Positions 49,731 through 63,760 of a stretch of DNA of 64,000 nucleotides are shown one piece after another (the first letter of the stretch is position 1; each line of letters opens with the position of its first letter). The DNA is from Nemertoderma westbladi (Eukaryota > Xenacoelomorpha > Nemertodermatida > Nemertodermatidae). The translations under genes were made by a program, and so were the position numbers. The notes under the pieces were generated by a model. It searched no databases. It was not told where the DNA came from and saw only the letters and a program-made list of their open reading frames with translations. The stretch is taken from NCBI GenBank assembly GCA_032718475.1, contig JAUCBJ010008109.1, positions 1-64,000 on the forward strand, written 5' to 3'.

Positions 49731-52700
49731 ACAATGATGTTAAACAAAGGGATGGACTCACAGTTACAATTTATGTTAAACAAATGGATGGACTCACAGT
49801 TACAATGGATGTAAAACAAAGGGATGGACTCACAGTTACAATGGATGTAAAACAAAGGGATGGATAGACTCACAGTTACAATGGAGTGGATGTTAAACAA
49901 AGGGATGGACTCACAGTTACAATGGATGTAAAACAAAGGGATGGATAGACTCACAGTTACAATGATGTTAAACAAAGGGATAGACTCACAGTTACAATGG
50001 ATGTTAAACAAAGGGATGGACTCATAGTTACAATGGATGTTAAACAAAGGGATGGACTCACAGTTACAATTTATGTTAAACAAATGGATGGACTCACAGT
50101 TACAATGGATGTAAAACAAAGGGATGGACTCACAGTTACAATGGATGTAAAACAAAGGGATGGATAGACTCACAGTTACAATGGATGTAAAACAAAGGGA
50201 TAGACTCACAGTTACAATGGAGTGGATGTTAAACAAAGGGATGGACTCACAGTTACAATGGATGTAAAACAAAGGGATGGATAGACTCACAGTTACAATG
50301 ATGTTAAACAAAGGGATAGACTCACAGTTACAATGGATGTTAAACAAAGGGATGGACTCATAGTTACAATGGATGTTAAACAAAGGGATGGACTCACAGT
50401 TACAATGGATGTAAAACAAAGGGATGGATAGACTCACAGTTACAATGATGTTAAACAAAGGGATGGACTCACAGTTACAATGGAGTGGATGTTAAACAAA
50501 GGGATGGACTCACAGTTACAATGGATGTTAAACAAAGGGATGGACTCATAGTTACAATGGATGTTAAACAAAGGGATGGACTCACAGTTACAATGGATGT
50601 TAAACAAAGGGATGGATAGACTCACAGTTACAATGATGTTAAACAAAGGGATGGACTCACAGTTACAATGGAGTGGATGTTAAACAAAGGGATGGACTCA
50701 CAGTTACAATGGATGTTAAACAAAGGGATGGATAGACTCACAGTTACAATGATGTTAAACAAAGGGATGGACTCACAGTTACAATGGATGTTAAACAAAG
50801 GGATGGACTCATAGTTACAATGGATGTTAAACAAAGGGATGGACTCACAGTTACAATGGATGTTAAACAAAGGGATGGATAGACTCACAGTTACAATGGA
50901 GTGGATGTTAAACAAAGGGATGGACTCACAGTTACAATGGATGTAAAACAAAGGGATGGACTCACAGTTACAATGGATGTAAAACAAAGGGATAGACTCA
51001 CAGTTACAATGGAGTGGATGTTAAACAAAGGGATGGACTCACAGTTACAATGGATGTTAAACAAAGGGATGGACTCATAGTTACAATGGATGTTAAACAA
51101 AGGGATGGACTCACAGTTACAATGGATGTAAAACAAAGGGATGGATAGACTCACAGTTACAATGGATGTAAAACAAAGGGATGGACTCACAGTTACAATG
51201 GAGTGGATGTTAAACAAAGGGATGGACTCACAGTTACAATGGAGTGGATGTTAAACAAAGGGATGGACTCACAGTTACAATGGATGTTAAACAAAGGGAT
51301 GGACTCACAGTTACAATGATGTTAAACAAAGGGATGGACTCATAGTTACAATGATGTTAAACAAAGGGATGGACTCACAGTTACAATGGAGTGGATGTTA
51401 AACAAAGGGATGGACTCACAGTTACAATGGATGTTAAACAAAGGGATGGACTCACAGTTACAATGGAGTGGATGTTAAACAAAGGGATGGACTCACAGTT
51501 ACAATGGATGTTAAACAAAGGGATGGACTCACAGTTACAATGATGTTAAACAAAGGGATGGACTCACAGTTACAATGGAGTGGATGTTAAACAAAGGGAT
51601 GGACTCACAGTTACAATGGATGTTAAACAAAGGGATGGACTCATAGTTACAATGGATGTAAAACAAAGGGATGGACTCACAGTTACAATGGAGTGGATGT
51701 TAAACAAAGGGATGGACTCACAGTTACAATGGATGTTAAACAAAGGGATGGACTCATAGTTACAATGGATGTTAAACAAAGGGATGGACTCACAGTTACA
51801 ATGGATGTAAAACAAAGGGATGGATAGACTCACAGTTACAATGGATGTAAAACAAAGGGATGGACTCACAGTTACAATGGAGTGGATGTTAAACAAAGGG
51901 ATGGACTCACAGTTACAATGGATGTAAAACAAAGGGATGGACTCACAGTTACAATGGAGTGGATGTTAAACAAAGGGATGGACTCACAGTTACAATGGAT
52001 GTTAAACAAAGGGATGGACTCACAGTTACAATGGAGTGGATGTTAAACAAAGGGATGGACTCACAGTTACAATGGATGTTAAACAAAGGGATGGACTCAC
52101 AGTTACAATGGAGTGGATGTTAAACAAAGGGATGGACTCACAGTTACAATGGATGTTAAACAAAGGGATGGACTCACAGTTACAATGATGTTAAACAAAG
52201 GGATGGACTCACAGTTACAATGGATGTTAAACAAAGGGATGGATAGACTCACAGTTACAATGGATGTAAAACAAAGGGATGGATAGACTCACAGTTACAA
52301 TGGATGTAAAACAAAGGGATGGACTCACAGTTACAATGGATGTTAAACAAAGGGATGGATAGACTCACAGTTACAATGGATTGCATGTAAAACAAAGGGA
52401 TGGATAGACTCACAGTTACAATGATGTTAAACAAAGGGATGGACTCACAGTTACAATGGAGTGGATGTTAAACAAAGGGATGGACTCACAGTTACAATGG
52501 ATGTTAAACAAAGGGATGGACTCACAGTTACAATGGAGTGGATGTTAAACAAAGGGATGGACTCACAGTTACAATGGATGTTAAACAAAGGGATGGACTC
52601 ACAGTTACAATGATGTTAAACAAAGGGATGGACTCACAGTTACAATGGAGTGGATGTTAAACAAAGGGATGGACTCACAGTTACAATGGATGTTAAACAA

Positions 52701-52765
52701 AGGGATGGACTCACAGTTACAATGATGTTAAACAAAGGGATGGACTCATAGTTACAATGATGTTA
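49731..52765. repeat. Satellite subdomain with 35-bp units
   Basis: A one-base deletion (AATGATGTT for AATGGATGTT) marks many units here and is not seen elsewhere in the window. Two units with AATTTATGTT followed by AAATGGATGG (about 49768 and 50068) also occur only here. Confidence 0.78.
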
Positions 52766-55069
52766 AACAAAGGGATGGACTCACAGTTACAATGGATGTT
52801 AAACAAAGGGATGGATAGACTCACAGTTACAATGGATGTAAAACAAAGGGATGGATAGACTCACAGTTACAATGGATGTAAAACAAAGGGATGGACTCAC
52901 AGTTACAATGGATGTTAAACAAAGGGATGGATAGACTCACAGTTACAATGGATTGCATGTAAAACAAAGGGATGGATAGACTCACAGTTACAATGGATGT
53001 TAAACAAAGGGATGGACTCACAGTTACAATGGATGTTAAACAAAGGGATGGACTCACAGTTACAATGGATGTTAAACAAAGGGATGGATAGACTCACAGT
53101 TACAATGGATGTTAAACAAAGGGATGGATAGACTCATAGTTACAATGGATGTAAAACAAAGGGATGGACTCACAGTTACAATGGATGTAAAACAAAGGGA
53201 TGGACTCACAGTTACAATGGATGTTAAACAAAGGGATGGACTCACAGTTACAATGGAGTGGATGTTAAACAAAGGGATGGACTCACAGTTACAATGGATG
53301 TAAAACAAAGGGATGGACTCACAGTTACAATGGATGTTAAACAAAGGGATGGACTCACAGTTACAATGGAGTGGATGTTAAACAAAGGGATGGACTCACA
53401 GTTACAATGGATGTAAAACAAAGGGATGGACTCACAGTTACAATGGATGTAAAACAAAGGGATGGACTCACAGTTACAATGGATGTTAAACAAAGGGATG
53501 GACTCACAGTTACAATGGAGTGGATGTTAAACAAAGGGATGGACTCACAGTTACAATGGATGTAAAACAAAGGGATGGATAGACTCACAGTTACAATGGA
53601 GTGGATGTTAAACAAAGGGATGGACTCACAGTTACAATGGATGTAAAACAAAGGGATAGACTCACAGTTACAATGGATGTAAAACAAAGGGATGGACTCA
53701 CAGTTACAATGGATGTTAAACAAAGGGATGGACTCACAGTTACAATGGATGTTAAACAAAGGGATGGACTCACAGTTACAATGGATGTTAAACAAAGGGA
53801 TGGACTCACAGTTACAATGGATGTTAAACAAAGGGATGGACTCACAGTTACAATGGATGTTAAACAAAGGGATGGACTCACAGTTACAATGGATGTAAAA
53901 CAAAGGGATGGACTCACAGTTACAATGGATGTTAAACAAAGGGATGGACTCACAGTTACAATGGATGTTAAACAAAGGGATGGACTCACAGTTACAATGG
54001 AGTGGATGTTAAACAAAGGGATGGACTCACAGTTACAATGGATGTTAAACAAAGGGATGGATAGACTCACAGTTACAATGGATTGCATGTAAAACAAAGG
54101 GATGGACTCACAGTTACAATGGATGTAAAACAAAGGGATGGACTCACAGTTACAATGGATGTTAAACAAAGGGATGGACTCACAGTTACAATGGATGTAA
54201 AACAAAGGGATGGACTCACAGTTACAATGGATGTTAAACAAAGGGATGGACTCACAGTTACAATGGATGTAAAACAAAGGGATGGACTCACAGTTACAAT
54301 GGATGTAAAACAAAGGGATGGACTCACAGTTACAATGGATGTAAAACAAAGGGATGGACTCACAGTTACAATGGATGTAAAACAAAGGGATGGACTCACA
54401 GTTACAATGGATGTAAAACAAAGGGATGGACTCACAGTTACAATGGATGTTAAACAAAGGGATGGACTCACAGTTACAATGGATGTAAAACAAAGGGATG
54501 GACTCACAGTTACAATGGATGTAAAACAAAGGGATGGACTCACAGTTACAATGGATGTAAAACAAAGGGATGGACTCACATTTACAATGGATGTAAAACA
54601 AAGGGATGGACTCACAGTTACAATGGAGTGGATGTTAAACAAAGGGATGGACTCACAGTTACAATGGATGTAAAACAAAGGGATGGATAGACTCACAGTT
54701 ACAATGGATTGCATGTAAAACAAAGGGATGGACTCACAGTTACAATAGATTGCATGTAAAACAAAGGGATGGACTCACAGTTACAATGGAGTGGATGTTA
54801 AACAAAGGGATGGACTCACAGTTACAATGGATGTAAAACAAAGGGATGGATAGACTCACAGTTACAATGGAGTGGATGTTAAACAAAGGGATGGACTCAC
54901 AGTTACAATGGATGTAAAACAAAGGGATGGACTCACAGTTACAATGGATGTTAAACAAAGGGATGGACTCACAGTTACAATGGAGTGGATGTTAAACAAA
55001 GGGATGGACTCACAGTTACAATGGATGTAAAACAAAGGGATGGATAGACTCACAGTTACAATGGATTGC

Positions 55070-55330
55070 ATGTAAAACAAAGGGATGGACTCACAGTTAC
55101 AATAGATTGCATGTAAAACAAAGGGATGGACTCACAGTTACAATAGATTGCATGTAAAACAAAGGGATGGACTCACAGTTACAATAGATTGCATGTAAAA
55201 CAAAGGGATGGACTCACAGTTACAATAGATTGCATGTAAAACAAAGGGATGGACTCACAGTTACAATAGATTGCATGTAAAACAAAGGGATGGACTCACA
55301 GTTACAATAGATTGCATGTAAAACAAAGGG
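55070..55330. repeat. Run of seven 41-bp ATTGCATG units
   Basis: One GGATTGCATG unit and six AGATTGCATG units follow each other at exact 41-bp spacing. Elsewhere this variant is dispersed as single units. Confidence 0.85.
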
Positions 55331-58300
55331 ATGGACTCACAGTTACAATGGATGTTAAACAAAGGGATGGACTCACAGTTACAATGGAGTGGATGTTAAA
55401 CAAAGGGATGGACTCACAGTTACAATGGATGTAAAACAAAGGGATGGATAGACTCACAGTTACAATGGATTGCATGTAAAACAAAGGGATGGACTCACAG
55501 TTACAATGGATGTAAAACAAAGGGATGGACTCACAGTTACAATGGATGTTAAACAAAGGGATGGACTCACAGTTACAATGGATGTAAAACAAAGGGATGG
55601 ACTCACAGTTACAATGGATGTAAAACAAAGGGATGGACTCACAGTTACAATGGATGTAAAACAAAGGGATGGACTCACATTTACAATGGATGTAAAACAA
55701 AGGGATGGACTCACAGTTACAATGGAGTGGATGTTAAACAAAGGGATGGACTCACAGTTACAATGGATGTAAAACAAAGGGATGGATAGACTCACAGTTA
55801 CAATGGAGTGGATGTTAAACAAAGGGATGGACTCACAGTTACAATGGATGTAAAACAAAGGGATGGACTCACAGTTACAATGGATGTTAAACAAAGGGAT
55901 GGACTCACAGTTACAATGGATGTTAAACAAAGGGATGGACTCACAGTTACAATGGATGTAAAACAAAGGGATGGACTCACAGTTACAATGGATGTTAAAC
56001 AAAGGGATAGACTCACAGTTACAATGGATGTAAAACAAAGGGATGGATAGACTCACAGTTACAATGGATGTAAAACAAAGGGATGGACTCACAGTTACAA
56101 TGGATGTAAAACAAAGGGATGGACTCACAGTTACAATGGATGTTAAACAAAGGGATAGACTCACAGTTACAATGGATGTAAAACAAAGGGATGGATAGAC
56201 TCACAGTTACAATGGATGTAAAACAAAGGGATGGACTCACAGTTACAATGGATGTAAAACAAAGGGATGGACTCACAGTTACAATGGATGTAAAACAAAG
56301 GGATAGACTCACAGTTACAATGGATGTAAAACAAAGGGATAGACTCACAGTTACAATGGATGTAAAACAAAGGGATGGATAGACTCACAGTTACAATGGA
56401 TGTAAAACAAAGGGATGGACTCACAGTTACAATGGATGTAAAACAAAGGGATGGATAGACTCACAGTTACAATGGATGTAAAACAAAGGGATGGACTCAC
56501 AGTTACAATGGATGTAAAACAAAGGGATGGACTCACAGTTACAATGGATGTAAAACAAAGGGATAGACTCACAGTTACAATGGATGTAAAACAAAGGGAT
56601 AGACTCACAGTTACAATGGATGTAAAACAAAGGGATGGATAGACTCACAGTTACAATGGATGTAAAACAAAGGGATGGACTCACAGTTACAATGGATGTA
56701 AAACAAAGGGATGGACTCACAGTTACAATGGATGTAAAACAAAGGGATAGACTCACAGTTACAATGGATGTTAAACAAAGGGATGGACTCACAGTTACAA
56801 TGGATGTAAAACAAAGGGATGGACTCACAGTTACAATGGATGTTAAACAAAGGGATAGACTCACAGTTACAATGGATGTAAAACAAAGGGATAGACTCAC
56901 AGTTACAATGGATGTAAAACAAAGGGATGGATAGACTCACAGTTACAATGGATGTAAAACAAAGGGATGGACTCACAGTTACAATGGATGTAAAACAAAG
57001 GGATGGACTCACAGTTACAATGGATGTAAAACAAAGGGATGGACTCACAGTTACAATGGATGTAAAACAAAGGGATGGACTCACAGTTACAATGGATGTA
57101 AAACAAAGGGATAGACTCACAGTTACAATGGATGTAAAACAAAGGGATGGACTCACAGTTACAATGGATGTTAAACAAATGGATGGACTCACAGTTACAA
57201 TGGATGTAAAACAAAGGGATGGACTCACAGTTACAATGGATGTAAAACAAAGGGATGGACTCACAGTTACAATGGATGTAAAACAAAGGGATGGACTCAC
57301 AGTTACAATGGATGTAAAACAAAGGGATAGACTCACAGTTACAATGGATGTAAAACAAAGGGATAGACTCACAGTTACAATGGATGTAAAACAAAGGGAT
57401 GGACTCACAGTTACAATGGATGTTAAACAAATGGATGGACTCACAGTTACAATGGATGTTAAACAAAGGGATGGACTCACAGTTACAATGGATGTAAAAC
57501 AAAGGGATGGACTCACAGTTACAATGGATGTTAAACAAAGGGATGGACTCACAGTTACAATAGATTGCATGTAAAACAAAGGGATGGACTCACAGTTACA
57601 ATGGATGTAAAACAAAGGGATGGACTCACAGTTACAATAGATTGCATGTAAAACAAAGGGATGGACTCACAGTTACAATGGATGTAAAACAAAGGGATGG
57701 ACTCACAGTTACAATAGATTGCATGTAAAACAAAGGGATGGACTCACAGTTACAATGGATGTAAAACAAAGGGATGGACTCACAGTTACAATGGATGTAA
57801 AACAAAGGGATGGACTCACAGTTACAATGGATGTTAAACAAAGGGATGGACTCACAGTTACAATGGATGTTAAACAAAGGGATGGATAGACTCATAGTTA
57901 CAATGGATGTAAAACAAAGGGATGGATAGACTCATAGTTACAATGGATGTAAAACAAAGGGATGGATAGACTCATAGTTACAATGGATGTAAAACAAAGG
58001 GATGGACTCACAGTTACAATGGATGTAAAACAACGGGATGGACTCACAGTTACAATGGATGTAAAACAAAGGGATGGACTCACAGTTACAATGGATGTAA
58101 AACAAAGGGATGGACTCACAGTTACAATAGATTGCATGTAAAACAAAGGGATGGACTCACAGTTACAATGGATGTTAAACAAAGGGATGGACTCACAGTT
58201 ACAATGGATGTAAAACAAAGGGATGGACTCACAGTTACAATGGATGTAAAACAAAGGGATGGATAGACTCATAGTTACAATGGATGTAAAACAAAGGGAT

Positions 58301-61300
58301 GGACTCACAGTTACAATGGATGTAAAACAAAGGGATGGACTCACAGTTACAATAGATTGCATGTAAAACAAAGGGATGGACTCACAGTTACAATGGATGT
58401 AAAACAAAGGGATGGACTCACAGTTACAATGGATGTAAAACAAAGGGATGGATAGACTCACAGTTACAATGGATGTTAAACAAAGGGATGGACTCACAGT
58501 TACAATGGATGTAAAACAAAGGGATGGACTCACAGTTACAATGGATGTAAAACAAAGGGATGGACTCACAGTTACAATGGATGTAAAACAAAGGGATGGA
58601 TAGACTCACAGTTACAATGGATGTTAAACAAAGGGATGGACTCACAGTTACAATGGATGTAAAACAAAGGGATGGACTCACAGTTACAATAGATTGCATG
58701 TAAAACAAAGGGATGGACTCACAGTTACAATGGATGTAAAACAAAGGGATGGACTCACAGTTACAATAGATTGCATGTAAAACAAAGGGATAGACTCACA
58801 GTTACAATGGATGTTAAACAAAGGGATGGACTCACAGTTACAATGGATGTAAAACAAAGGGATGGACTCACAGTTACAATGGATGTTAAACAAAGGGATG
58901 GACTCACAGTTACAATGGATGTAAAACAAAGGGATGGACTCACAGTTACAATAGATTGCATGTAAAACAAAGGGATGGACTCACAGTTACAATGGATGTA
59001 AAACAAAGGGATGGACTCACAGTTACAATGGATTGCATGTAAAACAAAGGGATGGACTCACAGTTACAATGGATGTTAAACAAAGGGATGGACTCACAGT
59101 TACAATGGATTGCATGTAAAACAAAGGGATGGACTCACAGTTACAATGGATGTTAAACAAAGGGATGGACTCACAGTTACAATGGATGTAAAACAAAGGG
59201 ATGGACTCACAGTTACAATGGATGTTAAACAAAGGGATGGACTCACAGTTACAATGGAGTGGATGTAAAACAAAGGGATGGACTCACAGTTACAATGGAT
59301 GTTAAACAAAGGGATGGACTCACAGTTACAATGGATGTAAAACAAAGGGATGGACTCACAGTTACAATGGATGTAAAACAAAGGGATGGACTCACAGTTA
59401 CAATAGATTGCATGTAAAACAAAGGGATGGACTCACAGTTACAATGGATGTTAAACAAAGGGATGGACTCACAGTTACAATGGATGTAAAACAAAGGGAT
59501 GGACTCACAGTTACAATGGATGTAAAACAAAGGGATGGACTCACAGTTACAATGGATGTAAAACAAAGGGATGGACTCACAGTTACAATGGATGTAAAAC
59601 AAAGGGATGGACTCACAGTTACAATAGATGTAAAACAAAGGGATGGACTCACAGTTACAATGGATGTAAAACAAAGGGATGGACTCACAGTTACAATGGA
59701 TGTAAAACAAAGGGATGGATAGACTCATAGTTACAATGGATGTAAAACAAAGGGATGGACTCACAGTTACAATGGATGTTAAACAAAGGGATGGACTCAC
59801 AGTTACAATGGATGTAAAACAAAGGGATGGACTCACAGTTACAATGGATGTTAAACAAAGGGATGGACTCACAGTTACAATGGATGTTAAACAAAGGGAT
59901 GGACTCACAGTTACAATAGATTGCATGTAAAACAAAGGGATGGACTCACAGTTACAATGGATGTAAAACAAAGGGATGGACTCACAGTTACAATGGATGT
60001 AAAACAAAGGGATGGATAGACTCATAGTTACAATGGATGTAAAACAAAGGGATGGACTCACAGTTACAATGGATGTAAAACAAAGGGATGGACTCACAGT
60101 TACAATGGATGTTAAACAAAGGGATGGACTCACAGTTACAATGGATGTAAAACAAAGGGATGGATAGACTCACAGTTACAATGGATGTAAAACAAAGGGA
60201 TGGATAGACTCACAGTTACAATGGATGTAAAACAAAGGGATGGATAGACTCACAGTTACAATGGATGTTAAACAAAGGGATGGATAGACTCACAGTTACA
60301 ATGGATGTAAAACAAAGGGATGGATAGACTCACAGTTACAATGGATGTAAAACAAAGGGATGGATAGACTCACAGTTACAATGGATGTTAAACAAAGGGA
60401 TGGACTCACAGTTACAATAGATTGCATGTAAAACAAAGGGATGGACTCACAGTTACAATGGATGTAAAACAAAGGGATGGACTCACAGTTACAATGGATG
60501 TTAAACAAAGGGATGGACTCACAGTTACAATGGATGTAAAACAAAGGGATGGACTCACAGTTACAATGGATGTTAAACAAAGGGATGGACTCACAGTTAC
60601 AATGGAGTGATGTAAAACAAAGGGATGGACTCACAGTTACAATGGATGTTAAACAAAGGGATGGACTCACAGTTACAATGGATGTAAAACAAAGGGATGG
60701 ACTCACAGTTACAATGGATGTTAAACAAAGGGATGGACTCACAGTTACAATGGATGTAAAACAAAGGGATGGACTCACAGTTACAATGGATGTAAAACAA
60801 AGGGATGGACTCACAGTTACAATAGATTGCATGTAAAACAAAGGGATGGACTCACAGTTACAATGGATGTAAAACAAAGGGATGGACTCACAGTTACAAT
60901 GGATGTAAAACAAAGGGATGGACTCACAGTTACAATAGATGTAAAACAAAGGGATGGACTCACAGTTACAATGGATGTAAAACAAAGGGATGGACTCACA
61001 GTTACAATAGATTGCATGTAAAACAAAGGGATGGACTCACAGTTACAATGGATGTTAAACAAAGGGATGGACTCACAGTTACAATGGATGTTAAACAAAG
61101 GGATGGATAGACTCACAGTTACAATGGATGTAAAACAAAGGGATGGACTCACAGTTACAATAGATGTAAAACAAAGGGATGGACTCACAGTTACAATAGA
61201 TGTAAAACAAAGGGATGGACTCACAGTTACAATGGAGTGGATGTTAAACAAAGGGATGGACTCACAGTTACAATGGATGTAAAACAAAGGGATGGACTCA

Positions 61301-62639
61301 CAGTTACAATAGATTGCATGTAAAACAAAGGGATGGACTCACAGTTACAATAGATGTAAAACAAAGGGATGGACTCACAGTTACAATGGATGTAAAACAA
61401 AGGGATGGACTCACAGTTACAATAGATGTAAAACAAAGGGATGGACTCACAGTTACAATGGAGTGGATGTAAAACAAAGGGATGGACTCACAGTTACAAT
61501 GGATGTAAAACAAAGGGATGGACTCACAGTTACAATAGATTGCATGTAAAACAAAGGGATGGACTCACAGTTACAATGGATGTAAAACAAAGGGATAGAC
61601 TCACAGTTACAATGGATGTAAAACAAAGGGATGGACTCACAGTTACAATGGATGTAAAACAAAGGGATGGACTCACAGTTACAATGGATGTAAAACAAAG
61701 GGATGGACTCACAGTTACAATGGATGTAAAACAAAGGGATGGACTCACAGTTACAATAGATGTAAAACAAAGGGATGGACTCACAGTTACAATGGATGTA
61801 AAACAAAGGGATGGACTCACAGTTACAATAGATGTAAAACAAAGGGATGGACTCACAGTTACAATGGAGTGGATGTAAAACAAAGGGATGGACTCACAGT
61901 TACAATGGATGTTAAACAAAGGGATGGACTCACAGTTACAATGGATGTAAAACAAAGGGATGGACTCACAGTTACAATGGATGTTAAACAAAGGGATGGA
62001 CTCACAGTTACAATGGATGTAAAACAAAGGGATGGACTCACAGTTACAATGGATGTAAAACAAAGGGATGGACTCACAGTTACAATAGATTGCATGTAAA
62101 ACAAAGGGATGGACTCACAGTTACAATGGATGTAAAACAAAGGGATGGACTCACAGTTACAATGGATGTAAAACAAAGGGATGGACTCACAGTTACAATA
62201 GATGTAAAACAAAGGGATGGACTCACAGTTACAATGGATGTAAAACAAAGGGATAGACTCACAGTTACAATGGATGTTAAACAAAGGGATGGACTCACAG
62301 TTACAATGGATGTAAAACAAAGGGATGGACTCACAGTTACAATGGATGTTAAACAAAGGGATGGACTCACAGTTACAATAGATTGCATGTAAAACAAAGG
62401 GATGGACTCACAGTTACAATGGATGTAAAACAAAGGGATGGATAGACTCACAGTTACAATGGATGTTAAACAAAGGGATGGACTCACAGTTACAATGGAT
62501 GTAAAATAAAGGGATGGACTCACAGTTACAATAGATTGCATGTAAAACAAAGGGATGGACTCACAGTTACAATGGATGTAAAACAAAGGGATGGACTCAC
62601 AGTTACAATGGATGTAAAACAAAGGGATGGATAGACTCA

Positions 62640-63760
62640 CAGTTATAATAGATGTTAAACAAAGGGATGGACTCACAGTTACAATGGATGTTAAACAAAG
62701 GGATGGACTCACAGTTACAATGGATGTAAAACAAAGGGATAGACTCACAGTTACAATGGATGTTAAACAAAGGGATGGACTCACAGTTACAATGGATGTT
62801 AAACAAAGGGATGGACTCACAGTTACAATGGATGTTAAACAAAGGGATGGACTCACAGTTACAATGGATGTTAAACAAAGGGATGGACTCACAGTTACAA
62901 TGGATGTTAAACAAAGGGATGGACTCACAGTTACAATGGATGTAAAACAAAGGGATAGACTCACAGTTACAATGGATGTTAAACAAAGGGATGGACTCAC
63001 AGTTACAATGGATGTTAAACAAAGGGATGGACTCACAGTTACAATGGATGTTAAACAAAGGGATAGACTCACAGTTACAATGGATGTTAAACAAAGGGAT
63101 GGACTCACAGTTACAATGGATGTAAAACAAAGGGATAGACTCACAGTTACAATGGATGTTAAACAAAGGGATGGACTCACAGTTACAATGGATGTTAAAC
63201 AAAGGGATGGACTCACAGTTACAATGGATGTAAAACAAAGGGATAGACTCACAGTTACAATGGATGTTAAACAAAGGGATGGACTCACAGTTACAATGGA
63301 TGTTAAACAAAGGGATGGACTCACAGTTACAATGGATGTTAAACAAAGGGATGGACTCACAGTTACAATGGATGTTAAACAAAGGGATGGACTCACAGTT
63401 ACAATGGATGTTAAACAAAGGGATGCACTCACAGTTACAATGGATGTAAAACAAAGGGATGGACTCACAGTTACAATGGATGTAAAACAAAGGGATGGAC
63501 TCACAGTTACAATGGATGTAAAACAAAGGGATGGAATCACAGTTACAATGGATGTAAAACAAAGGGATGGACTCACAGTTACAATGGATGTAAAACAAAG
63601 GGATGGACTCACAGTTACAATGGATGTAAAACAAAGGGATGGAATCACAGTTACAATGGATGTAAAACAAAGGGATGGACTCACAGTTACAATGGATGTA
63701 AAACAAAGGGATGGACTCACAGTTACAATGGATGTAAAACAAAGGGATAGACTCACAGTT
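62640..63760. repeat. Long run of pure 36-bp units
   Basis: About 31 consecutive 36-bp units without a length variant, the longest in the window. Only single-base differences occur, such as GATGCACTC near 63425 and GGAATCAC near 63534 and 63642. It opens a 383-codon frame on the plus strand and 379 codons on the minus strand purely through its period. Confidence 0.85.
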
